From positions 558,001 through 622,000 of the forward strand of contig NZ_MPSZ01000001.1 in the NCBI RefSeq assembly GCF_001939065.1: 64,000 bases of DNA, in the 5' to 3' direction. This document shows positions 25,370-33,634 of the stretch, piece by piece. A program made the translations under genes and the position numbers. The notes below the pieces were generated by a model. It searched no databases. It had not been told where the DNA came from and saw only the letters and a program-made list of their open reading frames with translations. Every line of letters starts with the position of its first letter. The stretch's first letter is position 1. The stretch comes from Exiguobacterium indicum HHS 31. GTDB taxonomy: Bacteria; Bacillota; Bacilli; Exiguobacteriales; Exiguobacteriaceae.

Positions 25370-26062
25370 ATGACACAACCGCAACCAGAATGGATTCAAG
25401 AATTATTCGAGACGGTCGATCAAGGCGAAATTAAAAACGCACCAAAATTACTCTATATGGCATTGACGCTTGAACCAAATTATTTTACAAAAGCAGTTAG
25501 CCGTTTTAATCAGCGATTGGAAGTCGAACCATTAACGGACGTTTCGGAATTGCTGACGGTCTACCGCCAATTCTTCCTTTCAGCCAATCCATCAGAAGAA
25601 TACTGGTCACTTGCTTGGAACGAACTCATCCAGACCCTACAACATATGATCGATCGACCAGAAGCACAGCAATTACTTAAAGAACATGTCGATTTACTCG
25701 ACTGGTGGTCAAGTGAATCGTTGCTGTCGCTCCCGAGTTGGTTAACGATTCTCGACGTTGCAGAACGCATCGACGCGCTTGATCAATTTAGCAGTTATCT
25801 TCCAGATATCTTCGAGAGCTACGCGCTCGAGACAGCAAAGGATGAGCCGTTCGCTCGACTTGCCTGGTACGCGCTCGCGAGCAATCAACAAGCGTTGCTT
25901 GCCCCGTACAGAGACCGGATTGAAGCCGGTTCGTCGAAGGAAATTCAGTCTCTTCGTCAAGCGGATCTCCTCGATCAAATTGAAACGACACGGGTCGTTA
26001 TGTTAAAGTCGAAAGATAACGAGCCGATTGAATTAACATTTGATCGAAAATGGACATTATAA
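25370..26062 (+). CDS. Protein of unknown function
   Basis: A 230-residue acidic, mostly helical soluble protein behind ACGGAGGAAAAGGATT. It is rich in Trp and Leu (EEYWSLAWNELIQTLQHM, VDLLDWWSSESLLSLPSWLTIL). I recognise no domain. The palindrome just upstream suggests a specific regulator. It is followed by another unknown gene (59-base gap) and then a secreted protease, possibly as a transcriptional unit. Confidence 0.65.
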   Translation: MTQPQPEWIQELFETVDQGEIKNAPKLLYMALTLEPNYFTKAVSRFNQRLEVEPLTDVSELLTVYRQFFLSANPSEEYWSLAWNELIQTLQHMIDRPEAQQLLKEHVDLLDWWSSESLLSLPSWLTILDVAERIDALDQFSSYLPDIFESYALETAKDEPFARLAWYALASNQQALLAPYRDRIEAGSSKEIQSLRQADLLDQIETTRVVMLKSKDNEPIELTFDRKWTL

Positions 26063-26121
26063 ATTATCGAAGAAAAAATGACACCTAGAAGCCGCACGAA
26101 TCCAATCCAAGGGGTGTAGGG

Positions 26122-26535
26122 ATGATTCACGTCAATTTACCGAGTGGTGACTATGTCGTGTTAGTAGAAATAAATCGTGAAGTGCTGCTGTGTCATTCGA
26201 TTGAAGAAGCGGAACAAGCACAACGCGACCGGTATGAACTGGTCGGACGGATGAGCGAACGCTTGCCGGCAGAAGTGATTGGACCCTCGATTGCGGACTT
26301 CGTCCGCTTTTCGACCGGGTTCATCGGCGAAGAAGTAACGTGGCATGAAGAAGAGGAAGCGTTCTTTTGCCAACAGTTCGAGACGTTCGACGGGTCCCCG
26401 TTAGGTGAAGATCTGACAGGCATCGATGCAACGCGTTGGCGTGCGGTCCTTGCACGCTATTATGCTTACGTGACGATCGGAAAAATCATTCCTTTTGAAG
26501 TCAGCGAAGAACCGGACGGTACGGTTCCGCTTTAG
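26122..26535 (+). CDS. Protein of unknown function
   Basis: A 137-residue acidic soluble protein (MIHVNLPSGDYVVLVEINREVLLCHSIEEAEQAQRDRYELVG...) behind AAGGGGTGTAGGG. A short beta-rich N-terminus is followed by an amphipathic helix, and the centre is Glu-rich (GEEVTWHEEEEAFFCQQFETFDG). No family recognised. It lies 49 bases upstream of the subtilase gene. Confidence 0.6.
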   Translation: MIHVNLPSGDYVVLVEINREVLLCHSIEEAEQAQRDRYELVGRMSERLPAEVIGPSIADFVRFSTGFIGEEVTWHEEEEAFFCQQFETFDGSPLGEDLTGIDATRWRAVLARYYAYVTIGKIIPFEVSEEPDGTVPL

Positions 26536-26584
26536 TCCAGACGATTCTTCGGTCGGCGCGTAAACAGAGAAGGGCAGGGTTCCC

Positions 26585-27928
26585 ATGAAAAAGCAACTTG
26601 CACTACTCACGCTAGCGACAATCGTCGCCATGCCAACGTCTGCCTTTGCGCAGTCTCAATACGTACAATACGACCCAACTTTTACAGAACAACAAAAACA
26701 AAACTGGTTGGCGAATCAGGGGCTGAGCGAGATTCGTGCATTGAAACAAAAAGGATTCTCTCTCGTCGAGCCACTTGCACATCTCGAAGAAGAGGATATC
26801 GATGCCGACTTGATTCCGATCACGGACGTCAAGAAAGCGACGGATTCTGCCCAGTTCCAGCAAACGTATCTCGATCAGTCACGGATCCCTACTTACTGGA
26901 AGTACAGCCGTGGTAAGTCGGATATCCGCGTTGCAATCATTGATGACGCAATCGATACGAAACACCGCGAGTTCAAGGACGTCATTTATAAAACGACGAC
27001 GATCTCTGGCATTCGGAAACCAGACGATCACGGAACGCACGTCGCTGGGATCGTCGGGGCACGGGAAGACGGGAAAGGGATCGTTGGTGTCGCATCCGGT
27101 GTTAAATTGATCGGAGCCGACGTATTCGATGGTGACTTTGCTGCGTCGATTGATATCGGTGACGGTATTTTGTATGCGATCGAGCAGGGAGCAGACGTCA
27201 TCAACCTGTCGCTCGGACAATATGAATTCGATCCCTACATGGAAGAAGCAATCAAAAAAGCAGAAGCGAAGAACATCCTTGTCGTTGGAGCAGCGGGGAA
27301 TGATGGACGCAATAAAGTGCTCTTCCCAGGTTCGATGAGTCAAGTCGTCGCCGTTGGGGCTGTTGGCACGCTCGGTCGAGCGTCGACGTTCTCGAATTAT
27401 GGCAAAGGACTTAACATCATGGCACCGGGTGAAGGGATTTATTCAACGATCGTTGGGAATAAGTATGGTTACTTAGACGGAACATCGATGGCGACACCGG
27501 TCGTCAGCGGGGTATTGGCGCTTGCGAAATCGAAGAATCCATTCGTCACGAATGAAGCGATGCGCAGTAAGCTATACGCTGCTGCGACCAAAAAAACAGG
27601 AGATACAAGTTCACATTACGGAGTCGGTCGCTTGAATGCCGGAATGTTAGCGGCGCTTCCGGCGCCAATTTCTAAAGTGTCGCTCCCTTCAACAGTCAAA
27701 CCGAATCAACTATTCGCGTTTTACTTTGATGAATATTCGAATGCGAAAACGACGACCCGTCTTTATAAAGATGGGAAAGTCATTAAAAAGTTCACCCAGT
27801 CGAAATTAAAAAATGGGACGCACAAGTTCACGTATCAATTGAAACAAAAAGGGTCCTATAAACTCGTATTCAAGACGAGCGGTGGACGCCATACGCGAAC
27901 GGTCGAACGACTCCTGACCGTCAAATAA
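26585..27928 (+). CDS. Secreted subtilisin-family (S8) serine protease
   Basis: A 447-residue secreted protease starting behind GAAGGGCAGGGTTCCC. The signal peptide is MKKQLALLTLATIVAMPTSAFA-Q. A propeptide-like region (about 23-95) precedes the S8 domain. The catalytic residues are Asp120 (VAIIDDAID), His149 (DDHGTHVAGI) and Ser301 (DGTSMATPVVSG), with oxyanion Asn239 (AAGNDG). From about residue 365 a small Lys-rich beta domain follows (STVKPNQLFAFYFDEYSNAKTTTRLYKDGKVIKKF...), likely a wall- or substrate-binding pre-peptidase-type module. There is no sorting signal. It probably supplies peptides from extracellular protein. Confidence 0.93.
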   Translation: MKKQLALLTLATIVAMPTSAFAQSQYVQYDPTFTEQQKQNWLANQGLSEIRALKQKGFSLVEPLAHLEEEDIDADLIPITDVKKATDSAQFQQTYLDQSRIPTYWKYSRGKSDIRVAIIDDAIDTKHREFKDVIYKTTTISGIRKPDDHGTHVAGIVGAREDGKGIVGVASGVKLIGADVFDGDFAASIDIGDGILYAIEQGADVINLSLGQYEFDPYMEEAIKKAEAKNILVVGAAGNDGRNKVLFPGSMSQVVAVGAVGTLGRASTFSNYGKGLNIMAPGEGIYSTIVGNKYGYLDGTSMATPVVSGVLALAKSKNPFVTNEAMRSKLYAAATKKTGDTSSHYGVGRLNAGMLAALPAPISKVSLPSTVKPNQLFAFYFDEYSNAKTTTRLYKDGKVIKKFTQSKLKNGTHKFTYQLKQKGSYKLVFKTSGGRHTRTVERLLTVK

Positions 27929-27957
27929 AAAAAGCGCCTCCCACCGAGTGGGAAGCA
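27926..27957 (-). terminator. Terminator of the 27976 gene
   Basis: On the minus strand, GCTTCCCAC/GTGGGAGGCGC is followed by TTTTTTTA. It also lies just past the protease stop codon. Confidence 0.8.
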
Positions 27958-27975
27958 CTGTACGAGACCTGAAGA

Positions 27976-28419
27976 TTATTTCGGGTCTTTTCCTTTTTTA
28001 TAGACGGGCGTCGGAGGTGTTAATGCCTCTCCAGTCCACGTGATCATCGCTTCCATCTTGTATCCTGTGTCATCCTCATGGACGAACGACAGGCGACTGG
28101 AATCGATCAGTTGGTATAAACCATAAGCGACCTGGTCGGCCCAAGAGCGTAACGTCATTGCTTCATCATACAACGGGATTTGCTCAGGGAAACGTTCATT
28201 CATAAGCAAGATATCGTGTTGATCGAAATGATAGCTACGTTTTGAGAGTGCATCGGGCGCCTTGACGTTGAACGGCTCGAACGCGTGGATGAGCTCTCCT
28301 TGGCGATAGAAGGCGAAGATGCCGTTTCGCAGATGAAGTGCCTTGATCTCATCGATCTCGATCAGGAATGTCAACTTGCGAACCGTTCGCCGGTTCGTAC
28401 CAGAGCGTCGTTTTTTCAT
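27976..28419 (-). CDS. Protein of unknown function
   Basis: A 147-residue protein. The start is the ATG at 28419, with AGAAGGGGG 8-9 bases upstream. A very basic N-terminus (MKKRRSGTNRRTVRKLTF) precedes a mixed alpha/beta body (LIEIDEIKALHLRNGIFAFYRQGELIHAFEPFNVK...). No motif recognised. It sits where gpsB lies in Bacillus (upstream of rnpB) but is on the other strand and is not GpsB. Confidence 0.6.
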   Translation of the reverse strand: MKKRRSGTNRRTVRKLTFLIEIDEIKALHLRNGIFAFYRQGELIHAFEPFNVKAPDALSKRSYHFDQHDILLMNERFPEQIPLYDEAMTLRSWADQVAYGLYQLIDSSRLSFVHEDDTGYKMEAMITWTGEALTPPTPVYKKGKDPK

Positions 28420-28506
28420 ACTGCATGCCCCCTTCTGAACTCTTGTACTATACCGTGAAATGAGGCAGATACGCAACTTTTTCGATTATAAAACGAGAAT
28501 TGCCTC

Positions 28507-28535
28507 TTGCAGGAAAGCGGCATCTACGCTACACT
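28507..28535 (+). promoter_or_regulatory. rnpB promoter
   Basis: TTGCAG (28507-28512) and TACACT (28530-28535) are separated by exactly 17 bases. This predicts transcription from about 28542, which is where the RNase P RNA begins. Confidence 0.75.
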
Positions 28536-28543
28536 CATAAGCA

Positions 28544-28945
28544 GTGACTATGTTGGTTCGGACAATCGCGGGGCATTTCGGTGCTTTGAGGAAAGTCCAT
28601 GCTCGCACAGCCTGCGATGGCTGTAGTGATCGTGCTACACAAAAAGATAAGTGTAGGCAGCGTCAAGCTGACGGCAGAAGGAACGCCTAAGTCTTCGGAT
28701 ATGGCCGAAACTTCTTGAAGGTGCCACAGTGACGGAGCTTCATGGGAAACCATGAAGGTGGAACGAGGTAAACCCCACGAGCGAGAAACCCAAATTTGGT
28801 AGGGGAATTTCCGGAGCGGAACTGAACGCGAAGGAGAGCGTATGCAAATACGGAGATAGATGATTGTCGCCTGCGTGTGAGGGTCAAACCGTTTGGAACA
28901 CTAAGGAACAGAACATGGCTTACAGGACCACATAGGCTGTTATTT
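28544..28945 (+). ncRNA. rnpB: RNase P RNA, bacterial class B
   Basis: The catalytic RNA that matures tRNA 5' ends. Conserved landmarks in order are GGTTCGGACAATCGC, TTTGAGGAAAGTCCATGCTC, GCTGACGGCAGAAGG, TCTTCGGATATGGC, GTGCCACAGTGACGGAG, GGTGGAACGAGGTAAACCC, CGAGCGAGAAACCCAAATTT, AGATAGATGATTGTCGCC and GAACATGGCTTACAGG. The layout and length fit the Bacillus-type (class B) molecule. The exact ends are estimated from the promoter and by comparison with the Bacillus RNA. It is followed by a terminator and then the ypsC-type methyltransferase gene, the same order as in Bacillus subtilis. Confidence 0.95.
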
Positions 28946-28957
28946 TTAAGTTGAACG

Positions 28958-28989
28958 AGAGTCCAGGTCCACCCTGGGCTCTTTTTTTA
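28958..28989 (+). terminator. rnpB terminator
   Basis: The stem AGAGTCCAGG/CCTGGGCTCT is followed by TTTTTTT. Confidence 0.9.
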
Positions 28990-29038
28990 TTGCAATGAAA
29001 CGATCCAGTGGAAGAAACGATAAAGGAGTGAACGCGAT

Positions 29039-30184
29039 ATGGCAAAACGCTTAGTCATCGCGACAGCGGCGATGGGAATCGAAGCGCTCGTCGCAAAAGA
29101 AGTCCGTGCGTTAGGATATGAATGTACGGTCGAGGACGGAAAGGTCTACATCGATTGTGAGATGGAGGACATTCCCCGTTTGAACATGTGGCTCCGGACA
29201 GCGGACCGCATCAAACTCGTCGTCGCTGAGTTCCGTGCGACGACATTCGAAAAATTGTTCGATCAAGTCAAGGCACTGCCGTGGCACGAATTGATGCCGT
29301 GGGATGCGAACTTCATCGTCAATGGTCGTTCGGTCAAATCGAAGCTCTTCTCGATCCGTGACTGTCAGAAGATCACCGAGAAAGCAATCGTCTCGCACAT
29401 GCAAGAACAGTACAACAAAGGAACGGAATGGTTGCCGAAGACAGGCGCAAGCTATCCGATTGAAGTCGCTTTGTTAAAAGACATCGCAACATTAACGATC
29501 GATACGTCAGGTGACGCGCTGCACAAACGCGGTTACCGTGAGTTCCACTCAGCAGCCCCACTGAAAGAGACGATGGCAGCAGCGATGCTGATGCTGACGA
29601 ACTGGAAGCCGGATATGCCGCTCTACGACGTCTTCACCGGTTCAGGTACACTGGCGATCGAAGCAGCGATGATCGGGCGTAATATCGCACCAGGGATCAA
29701 CCGCGAGTTCGTCTCACAGGAATGGAAATGCATTCCGAAGAAGGCATGGTTCGATGCGATCAACGAAGCGAACGAAAAAGCAGAGTGGGACAAACCGTTG
29801 AAAATCTACGCGAGCGATGTCGATCCAGAGATGGTCAAGCTCGCGAAAACGAACGCAGAACTCGCAGACGTCCGTGATGCGATCAACGTCATGCAACGCG
29901 ACGCAGCAGACTTCAAACCGAAGGAAGACTTCGGTGTCATCATCGGGAACCCGCCTTACGGGGAACGTTTGGAGGACGCACGTGAAGTCCATCAGCTCTA
30001 CCGCAAGATTGGAACAGCGTACAAAGAATTTCCATACTACAGTGTCTACATGATCACGTCGTATGTTGAGTTCGAAAAAGCGTACGGTCGTCCAGCGACG
30101 AAGCGCCGAAAGCTGTATAACGGGAATATTGAAGTTCAGTTTTATCAGTATTATGGTTTGCGTCGGAAAAGACCGCAGTCTTAA
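29039..30184 (+). CDS. ypsC: THUMP-domain class I SAM-dependent RNA methyltransferase (YpsC/RlmL-like)
   Basis: A 381-residue enzyme predicted to methylate guanosine N2 in 23S rRNA, like the N-terminal half of E. coli RlmL. It starts behind AAGGAGTGAACGCGAT. The N-terminal ferredoxin-like/THUMP region spans about 1-155. The UPF0020 methyltransferase domain follows. SAM motif I is YDVFTGSGTLAIEAAMI (about residues 197-213), motif II is IYASDVDPEMVKLAKTNA, and the catalytic IIGNPPYGERL is at about 301-311. Synteny with rnpB supports orthology to Bacillus ypsC. Confidence 0.92.
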   Translation: MAKRLVIATAAMGIEALVAKEVRALGYECTVEDGKVYIDCEMEDIPRLNMWLRTADRIKLVVAEFRATTFEKLFDQVKALPWHELMPWDANFIVNGRSVKSKLFSIRDCQKITEKAIVSHMQEQYNKGTEWLPKTGASYPIEVALLKDIATLTIDTSGDALHKRGYREFHSAAPLKETMAAAMLMLTNWKPDMPLYDVFTGSGTLAIEAAMIGRNIAPGINREFVSQEWKCIPKKAWFDAINEANEKAEWDKPLKIYASDVDPEMVKLAKTNAELADVRDAINVMQRDAADFKPKEDFGVIIGNPPYGERLEDAREVHQLYRKIGTAYKEFPYYSVYMITSYVEFEKAYGRPATKRRKLYNGNIEVQFYQYYGLRRKRPQS

Positions 30185-30259
30185 GCCATTTTTTGAGGGT
30201 GGCGGACCGCCAGTTCACACTCAGTTCCCACTTTTGTAATTTTTCACCAAAATGTTATG

Positions 30260-30290
30260 AACCGCTCAATTGAGCGGTTTTTTTATTTTT
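30260..30290 (+). terminator. Terminator of ypsC
   Basis: A perfect 20-base palindrome (AACCGCTCAA and its complement) is followed by TTTTTTTA. About 200 bases of AT-rich sequence with no gene follow, up to 30481. Confidence 0.85.
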
Positions 30291-30481
30291 TAAAATTGCT
30301 AGTTTTACTCTGAATAAGGTATAAAGTTCCTGAAAAAACAATTTATATGACCTCTCTAATTAGTTCTTTAAAACTATTTCGATAAATAAGTAGGGAAATT
30401 AGACTAGTCTATCGAAAGTTATCTTTAGAAAAAATCTAAGAGGATTAAATTCTTCAAAAAAGACTTTATAGTGGAGGGAAC

Positions 30482-30928
30482 ATGTTGGATAATTTTTTAA
30501 TGATATCGTCAACGATCTCAGCTCCAATCGAGACTGTATGGCGTTTGTGGACAGAACCGCAGCACATGATGCAATGGTATCGATCGTCGAATGGCTGGTA
30601 CACGACACATGTCGAGAACGAATTAACGGAACAGGGACATTTTAAAAGTCGAATGCAACGCGAAGGAAGTCCGACATATGTCGAATATTTGGGTACGTAT
30701 CAGGAGGTCTCGCCCTTAGAGCATTTGCGCTATCAATTAGAAGATGGACGACTTGTCGAAGTCATGTTCATTCCGTTGCGCCATCGAACGAAAGTGATTG
30801 AAATTTTTGAAGACGATCAAGTGAATGATCCGGATGCACAACGTGCTTCATGGCAAAGTATTCTGGATCGTTTTACGACTTATGTCGAAGCAGGTAACTA
30901 TACTCTTGTTGATCAGTTAAATCCATAA
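30482..30928 (+). CDS. SRPBCC / AHSA1-like (START-like) domain protein
   Basis: A 148-residue protein behind GTGGAGGGAAC. The sequence MISSTISAPIETVWRLWTEPQHMMQWYRSSNGWYTTHVENEL...GHFKSRMQREGSPTYVEYLGTYQEVSPLEHLRYQLEDGR...RTKVIEIFE is the classic AHSA1/SRPBCC helix-grip pattern of a small hydrophobic-ligand-binding fold. Ligand and role are unknown; in Bacillales such genes are often stand-alone stress-related genes. It is preceded by an AT-rich intergenic stretch and followed by its own terminator. Confidence 0.8.
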   Translation: MLDNFLMISSTISAPIETVWRLWTEPQHMMQWYRSSNGWYTTHVENELTEQGHFKSRMQREGSPTYVEYLGTYQEVSPLEHLRYQLEDGRLVEVMFIPLRHRTKVIEIFEDDQVNDPDAQRASWQSILDRFTTYVEAGNYTLVDQLNP

Positions 30929-30965
30929 CACTCTAAAAAAGAGAAATGTATCGTTTTGCATATTA

Positions 30966-31007
30966 AATCCCTTCTTAAATGGACTTTAGTCTAAGAAGGG
31001 ATTTTTT
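30966..31007 (+). terminator. Terminator of the SRPBCC gene
   Basis: AATCCCTTCTTA/TAAGAAGGGATT arms are followed by TTTT. Confidence 0.85.
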
Positions 31008-31081
31008 GTGAGTAAGGTATAGAAAGTAATGCTATTTAGTTTGTAAAAAGATGAAAAATAAAAATATAAATTTTTTAATAA

Positions 31082-31110
31082 TTGTTAAATAATGTTATTT
31101 AAAGTATAAT
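31082..31110 (+). promoter_or_regulatory. Promoter of the small membrane protein gene
   Basis: TTGTTA (31082-31087), a 17-base spacer and a perfect TATAAT (31105-31110), in an AT-rich stretch about 50 bases upstream of the start codon. Confidence 0.65.
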
Positions 31111-31161
31111 ATAAACATTTTATTTAGGGGAATGGTATGATGGAAAAAAGGAGGTCAAATT

Positions 31162-31530
31162 ATGCTTAGAAAAGTATTGCTCGTGTTCTTAACAATGTGC
31201 TCCGCCGTGGCATTATTATTCATCGCATCAAAAAATGCAGTGGGAGATCATGTCATTTCGTTAGAGGAGCCGGTAGCCTTTCGTATTTCGGTGATCATGA
31301 CTATCGTATTGTTCTTACCACCGCTCATTTTATCGTTCTTTAACCATCCACTAATCAATATCATCAATGTAGTCTATCAATCCTTTATTGTTCTAACATT
31401 TATCGGATTGATGCCAATTGGCTTCATAATTCCAAATGGGATGACAACTACATTATTTTCGTTCATTGGAACGATTTTAAGTGTTTTCAGCATCTGGAGT
31501 ATTTATAAATACCGCTCACCACGCACTTGA
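31162..31530 (+). CDS. Small polytopic membrane protein, unknown function
   Basis: 122 residues with four predicted transmembrane helices, at about 5-22, 43-62, 67-90 and 93-112. The start follows AAAAAGGAGGTCAAATT, a near-perfect ribosome binding site. Codon use is AT-richer than the flanking core genes. No motif recognised. It is a single gene with a good promoter; no clear terminator. Confidence 0.65.
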   Translation: MLRKVLLVFLTMCSAVALLFIASKNAVGDHVISLEEPVAFRISVIMTIVLFLPPLILSFFNHPLINIINVVYQSFIVLTFIGLMPIGFIIPNGMTTTLFSFIGTILSVFSIWSIYKYRSPRT

Positions 31531-31665
31531 ATAAACACGTCTTAATTAAAGTAAATGAATGATGCCAAAATTTTATGAGTAAAGTAGCATGATGCATACA
31601 TAGTCTTGAAAAGCGTTCAAAACGAACGGTATTACACAACGAATTATCTTTGGAGGAAATGAAAG

Positions 31666-31956
31666 ATGTGGATCATACTGGGTTTACTGGCGATTGGATT
31701 TACGGCACTGAATATCATCTTTTATTTGATCGGTAAGGACTATCGTTTCCTGATGGTGCTCGGACTGAGTTTTACGGCACTGACGCTGTGCGCGGAATAC
31801 CGACTCGTCGCAGAATTCGTGGCGCGGGAGGACTGGGCAGCGTTACAAGATGTCGTACCGGGCATGGAGCGGGCACTGTGGGTATTGACGTTCATCTCGA
31901 TCGGATTAAATGTATTGCCGCTACTGTTAGACTACCGAAAGAATCGATCGCGTTAA
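31666..31956 (+). CDS. Small membrane protein, unknown function
   Basis: 96 residues behind TTTGGAGGAAATGAAAG, with three predicted helices: MWIILGLLAIGFTALNIIFYLIG, FLMVLGLSFTALTLCAEYRLVAEF and ALWVLTFISIGLNVLPLLL. A charged segment (REDWAALQDVVPGMER) lies between the last two. No family recognised. It is followed after 22 bases by a GNAT acetyltransferase gene, probably in one transcript. Confidence 0.65.
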   Translation: MWIILGLLAIGFTALNIIFYLIGKDYRFLMVLGLSFTALTLCAEYRLVAEFVAREDWAALQDVVPGMERALWVLTFISIGLNVLPLLLDYRKNRSR

Positions 31957-31978
31957 CGAACCTAAGAGGAGCTGAATC

Positions 31979-32482
31979 ATGGTGAGCTATACATTTTCAC
32001 CGCTGACACAACGACAGGCGGAACAAATTGCCTACGAGTGGCAATATGACGGGACGTTTGCATTTTATGATATGCCGAATGACGAAGAAGATTTAGCAGA
32101 ATTTCTCGATCCAGCAAAGCGGACGGAACATTATTTTGCTGTGTTAGATCGGGAAGAATTGATTGGCTATTATGTATTTGAACCAAACGCAGACGTCATT
32201 GACGTCGGGCTTGGCATGCGACCAGACTTGACGGGACGAGGAAATGGAGTGGCATTTTTAGAAGCAGGTCTTGCGTTCATCATGGACCGGTATGCACCTA
32301 AACAAATTGAATTAGCTGTCGCGACATTCAACGAGCGGGCGATTCGCTTGTATACGAAAAGTGGCTTCCTTCCCGTCGAACGCTTCCAACAGGCGACGAA
32401 TGGTGGAAGTTATGAATTTTTGAAGATGCGTTTACAACCCGTCTACTCGACGGAACCTTTTCCAAACTCTATAAGTAGATAA
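31979..32482 (+). CDS. GNAT family N-acetyltransferase
   Basis: A 167-residue acetyltransferase behind AAGAGGAGCTGAATC. The acetyl-CoA loop is GLGMRPDLTGRGNGVAFLEAGLAFI (RxxGxG type, about residues 78-102), and IELAVATFNERAIRLYTKSGFLPV is the C-terminal GNAT strand-helix. This subclass acetylates small amines or protein N-termini; the substrate is unknown. The 3' end of the gene and the downstream spacer appear to have been duplicated together with the next gene (see the zinc-ribbon pair). Confidence 0.85.
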   Translation: MVSYTFSPLTQRQAEQIAYEWQYDGTFAFYDMPNDEEDLAEFLDPAKRTEHYFAVLDREELIGYYVFEPNADVIDVGLGMRPDLTGRGNGVAFLEAGLAFIMDRYAPKQIELAVATFNERAIRLYTKSGFLPVERFQQATNGGSYEFLKMRLQPVYSTEPFPNSISR

Positions 32483-32501
32483 TAGAAAAGGAGATGATGT
32501 T

Positions 32502-32726
32502 ATGGCACGCTGTACGAATTGTCAGTATAAGTTCAACACAAAAGAAGTACTCGCTGTCAGTGTTGCGATACATGGGAAAGGCAAGACGTGTCCGAACTGT
32601 GGCGTGAAACAATACATGTCCCGGAAGTCACAATTCTATCTATCACTCGGGAATATCAGTCTCTTGTTCGTCCTGTTCTGGCCGTTTCTGATTCGGTTGA
32701 GCGACCGGGAAGAATCGATGAGGTAA
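32502..32726 (+). CDS. Zinc-ribbon small membrane protein (TIGR04104-type), copy 1
   Basis: 74 residues behind AAAAGGAGATGATGTT. The sequence is MARCTNCQYKFNTKEVLAV...KTCPNCGVKQYMSRKSQFYL then a single transmembrane helix (SLGNISLLFVLFWPFLIRLS). Two CxxC pairs about 22 residues apart form a zinc ribbon, the cxxc_20_cxxc family pattern. It is very similar to the protein encoded 80 bases downstream, a tandem duplicate. Function unknown. Confidence 0.8.
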   Translation: MARCTNCQYKFNTKEVLAVSVAIHGKGKTCPNCGVKQYMSRKSQFYLSLGNISLLFVLFWPFLIRLSDREESMR

Positions 32727-32806
32727 GATGTCGGTTACCTTTACCTTCAATTCCATGAAACTTTTTCCTGAATCCACCAGTAGATAAGGAAGAAGGAGAT
32801 GATCAA

Positions 32807-33025
32807 ATGGTACGTTGTACGAATTGCCAGTATACGTTCAAAACGAAAGAAGTGCTTGCTGTCGGATTTGCGAAACATGGGAAAGCGTGTCCGAACTGCG
32901 GCGTGAAGCAATACATTTCAAAAGACTCGCAACATTACTTATCGCTCGGATACGTCAGTCTCTTGTTCGTTTTGATCCTACCGTTCGTCATCAAACTGAG
33001 CGACAAAGAAGAGGCGATCTGGTAA
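32807..33025 (+). CDS. Zinc-ribbon small membrane protein (TIGR04104-type), copy 2
   Basis: 72 residues behind AGAAGGAGATGATCAA. MVRCTNCQYTFKTKEVLAVGFAKHGKACPNCGVKQYISKDSQHYLSLG has CxxC-20-CxxC spacing. It is followed by a transmembrane helix (YVSLLFVLILPFVIKLS) and ends in SDKEEAIW. It is paralogous to copy 1 over its whole length and in its leader (AGTAGATAA...GGAGATGAT). Confidence 0.8.
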   Translation: MVRCTNCQYTFKTKEVLAVGFAKHGKACPNCGVKQYISKDSQHYLSLGYVSLLFVLILPFVIKLSDKEEAIW

Positions 33026-33098
33026 AGCATTACGCGCATGCCTGAAAACGACAGAGTGCGCGTTTTGTCTTATACTCGGGGCAAAGGAGCTGGGAAAC

Positions 33099-33575
33099 AT
33101 GCAAACCGTATACGATGCAACCGTACAAAACGCAGCGGGCGAGACTGTTTCATTAGGTGACTATGCGGGGCGTGTCCTCGTGATTGTCAATACGGCAAGC
33201 AAATGTGGGCTCGTCAAACAACTTGGCGAACTACAGGCATTGTACGATAAATATGACGAGCAAGGAGTCACGGTGCTTGGCTTTCCGTGCGATCAATTCA
33301 ATCAGCAGGAGTTCGCGAGTCAGGAAGAGACGATGCAGTTCTGTCAGCTGAACTATGGCGTGACGTTTCCGATGTTTCAGAAAATCGACGTCAATGGACC
33401 AAATGAACATCCGCTTTATACATTTTTAAAACGCGAACGCTCCGGTCTACTGTCGTCAAAGATTAAATGGAACTATACGAAGTTTTTAATCGATCGCCAA
33501 GGACGTGTCGTAAAGCGGTTCAGTCCGGTCGATTCCGTCCAGTCAGTTGAAAGAACGCTATCTTTGTATTTATAA
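33099..33575 (+). CDS. bsaA: Glutathione peroxidase family (BsaA/Gpx-like) peroxidase
   Basis: A 158-residue thiol peroxidase behind GCAAAGGAGCTGGGAAAC. The catalytic Cys is at about residue 36 in VNTASKCGLVKQ. It is followed by the Gln-containing FPCDQFNQQE (with a second Cys) and KWNYTKFLIDRQG, the Trp-Asn motif of the Gpx tetrad. Cys replaces selenocysteine, as in bacterial homologues that reduce hydroperoxides with thioredoxin or bacillithiol. A hairpin without a T run follows at 33582-33612. Confidence 0.9.
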   Translation: MQTVYDATVQNAAGETVSLGDYAGRVLVIVNTASKCGLVKQLGELQALYDKYDEQGVTVLGFPCDQFNQQEFASQEETMQFCQLNYGVTFPMFQKIDVNGPNEHPLYTFLKRERSGLLSSKIKWNYTKFLIDRQGRVVKRFSPVDSVQSVERTLSLYL

Positions 33576-33634
33576 ACCAAATAACCGTCCGGTGTGAATC
33601 GTCGGACGGTTACGAATGAATGTGAGAGGTAAAT

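Noticed and set aside
33582-33612. Hairpin after the glutathione peroxidase gene as a terminator
   Set aside because: The stem is good but no T run follows, so I did not annotate it as a rho-independent terminator.
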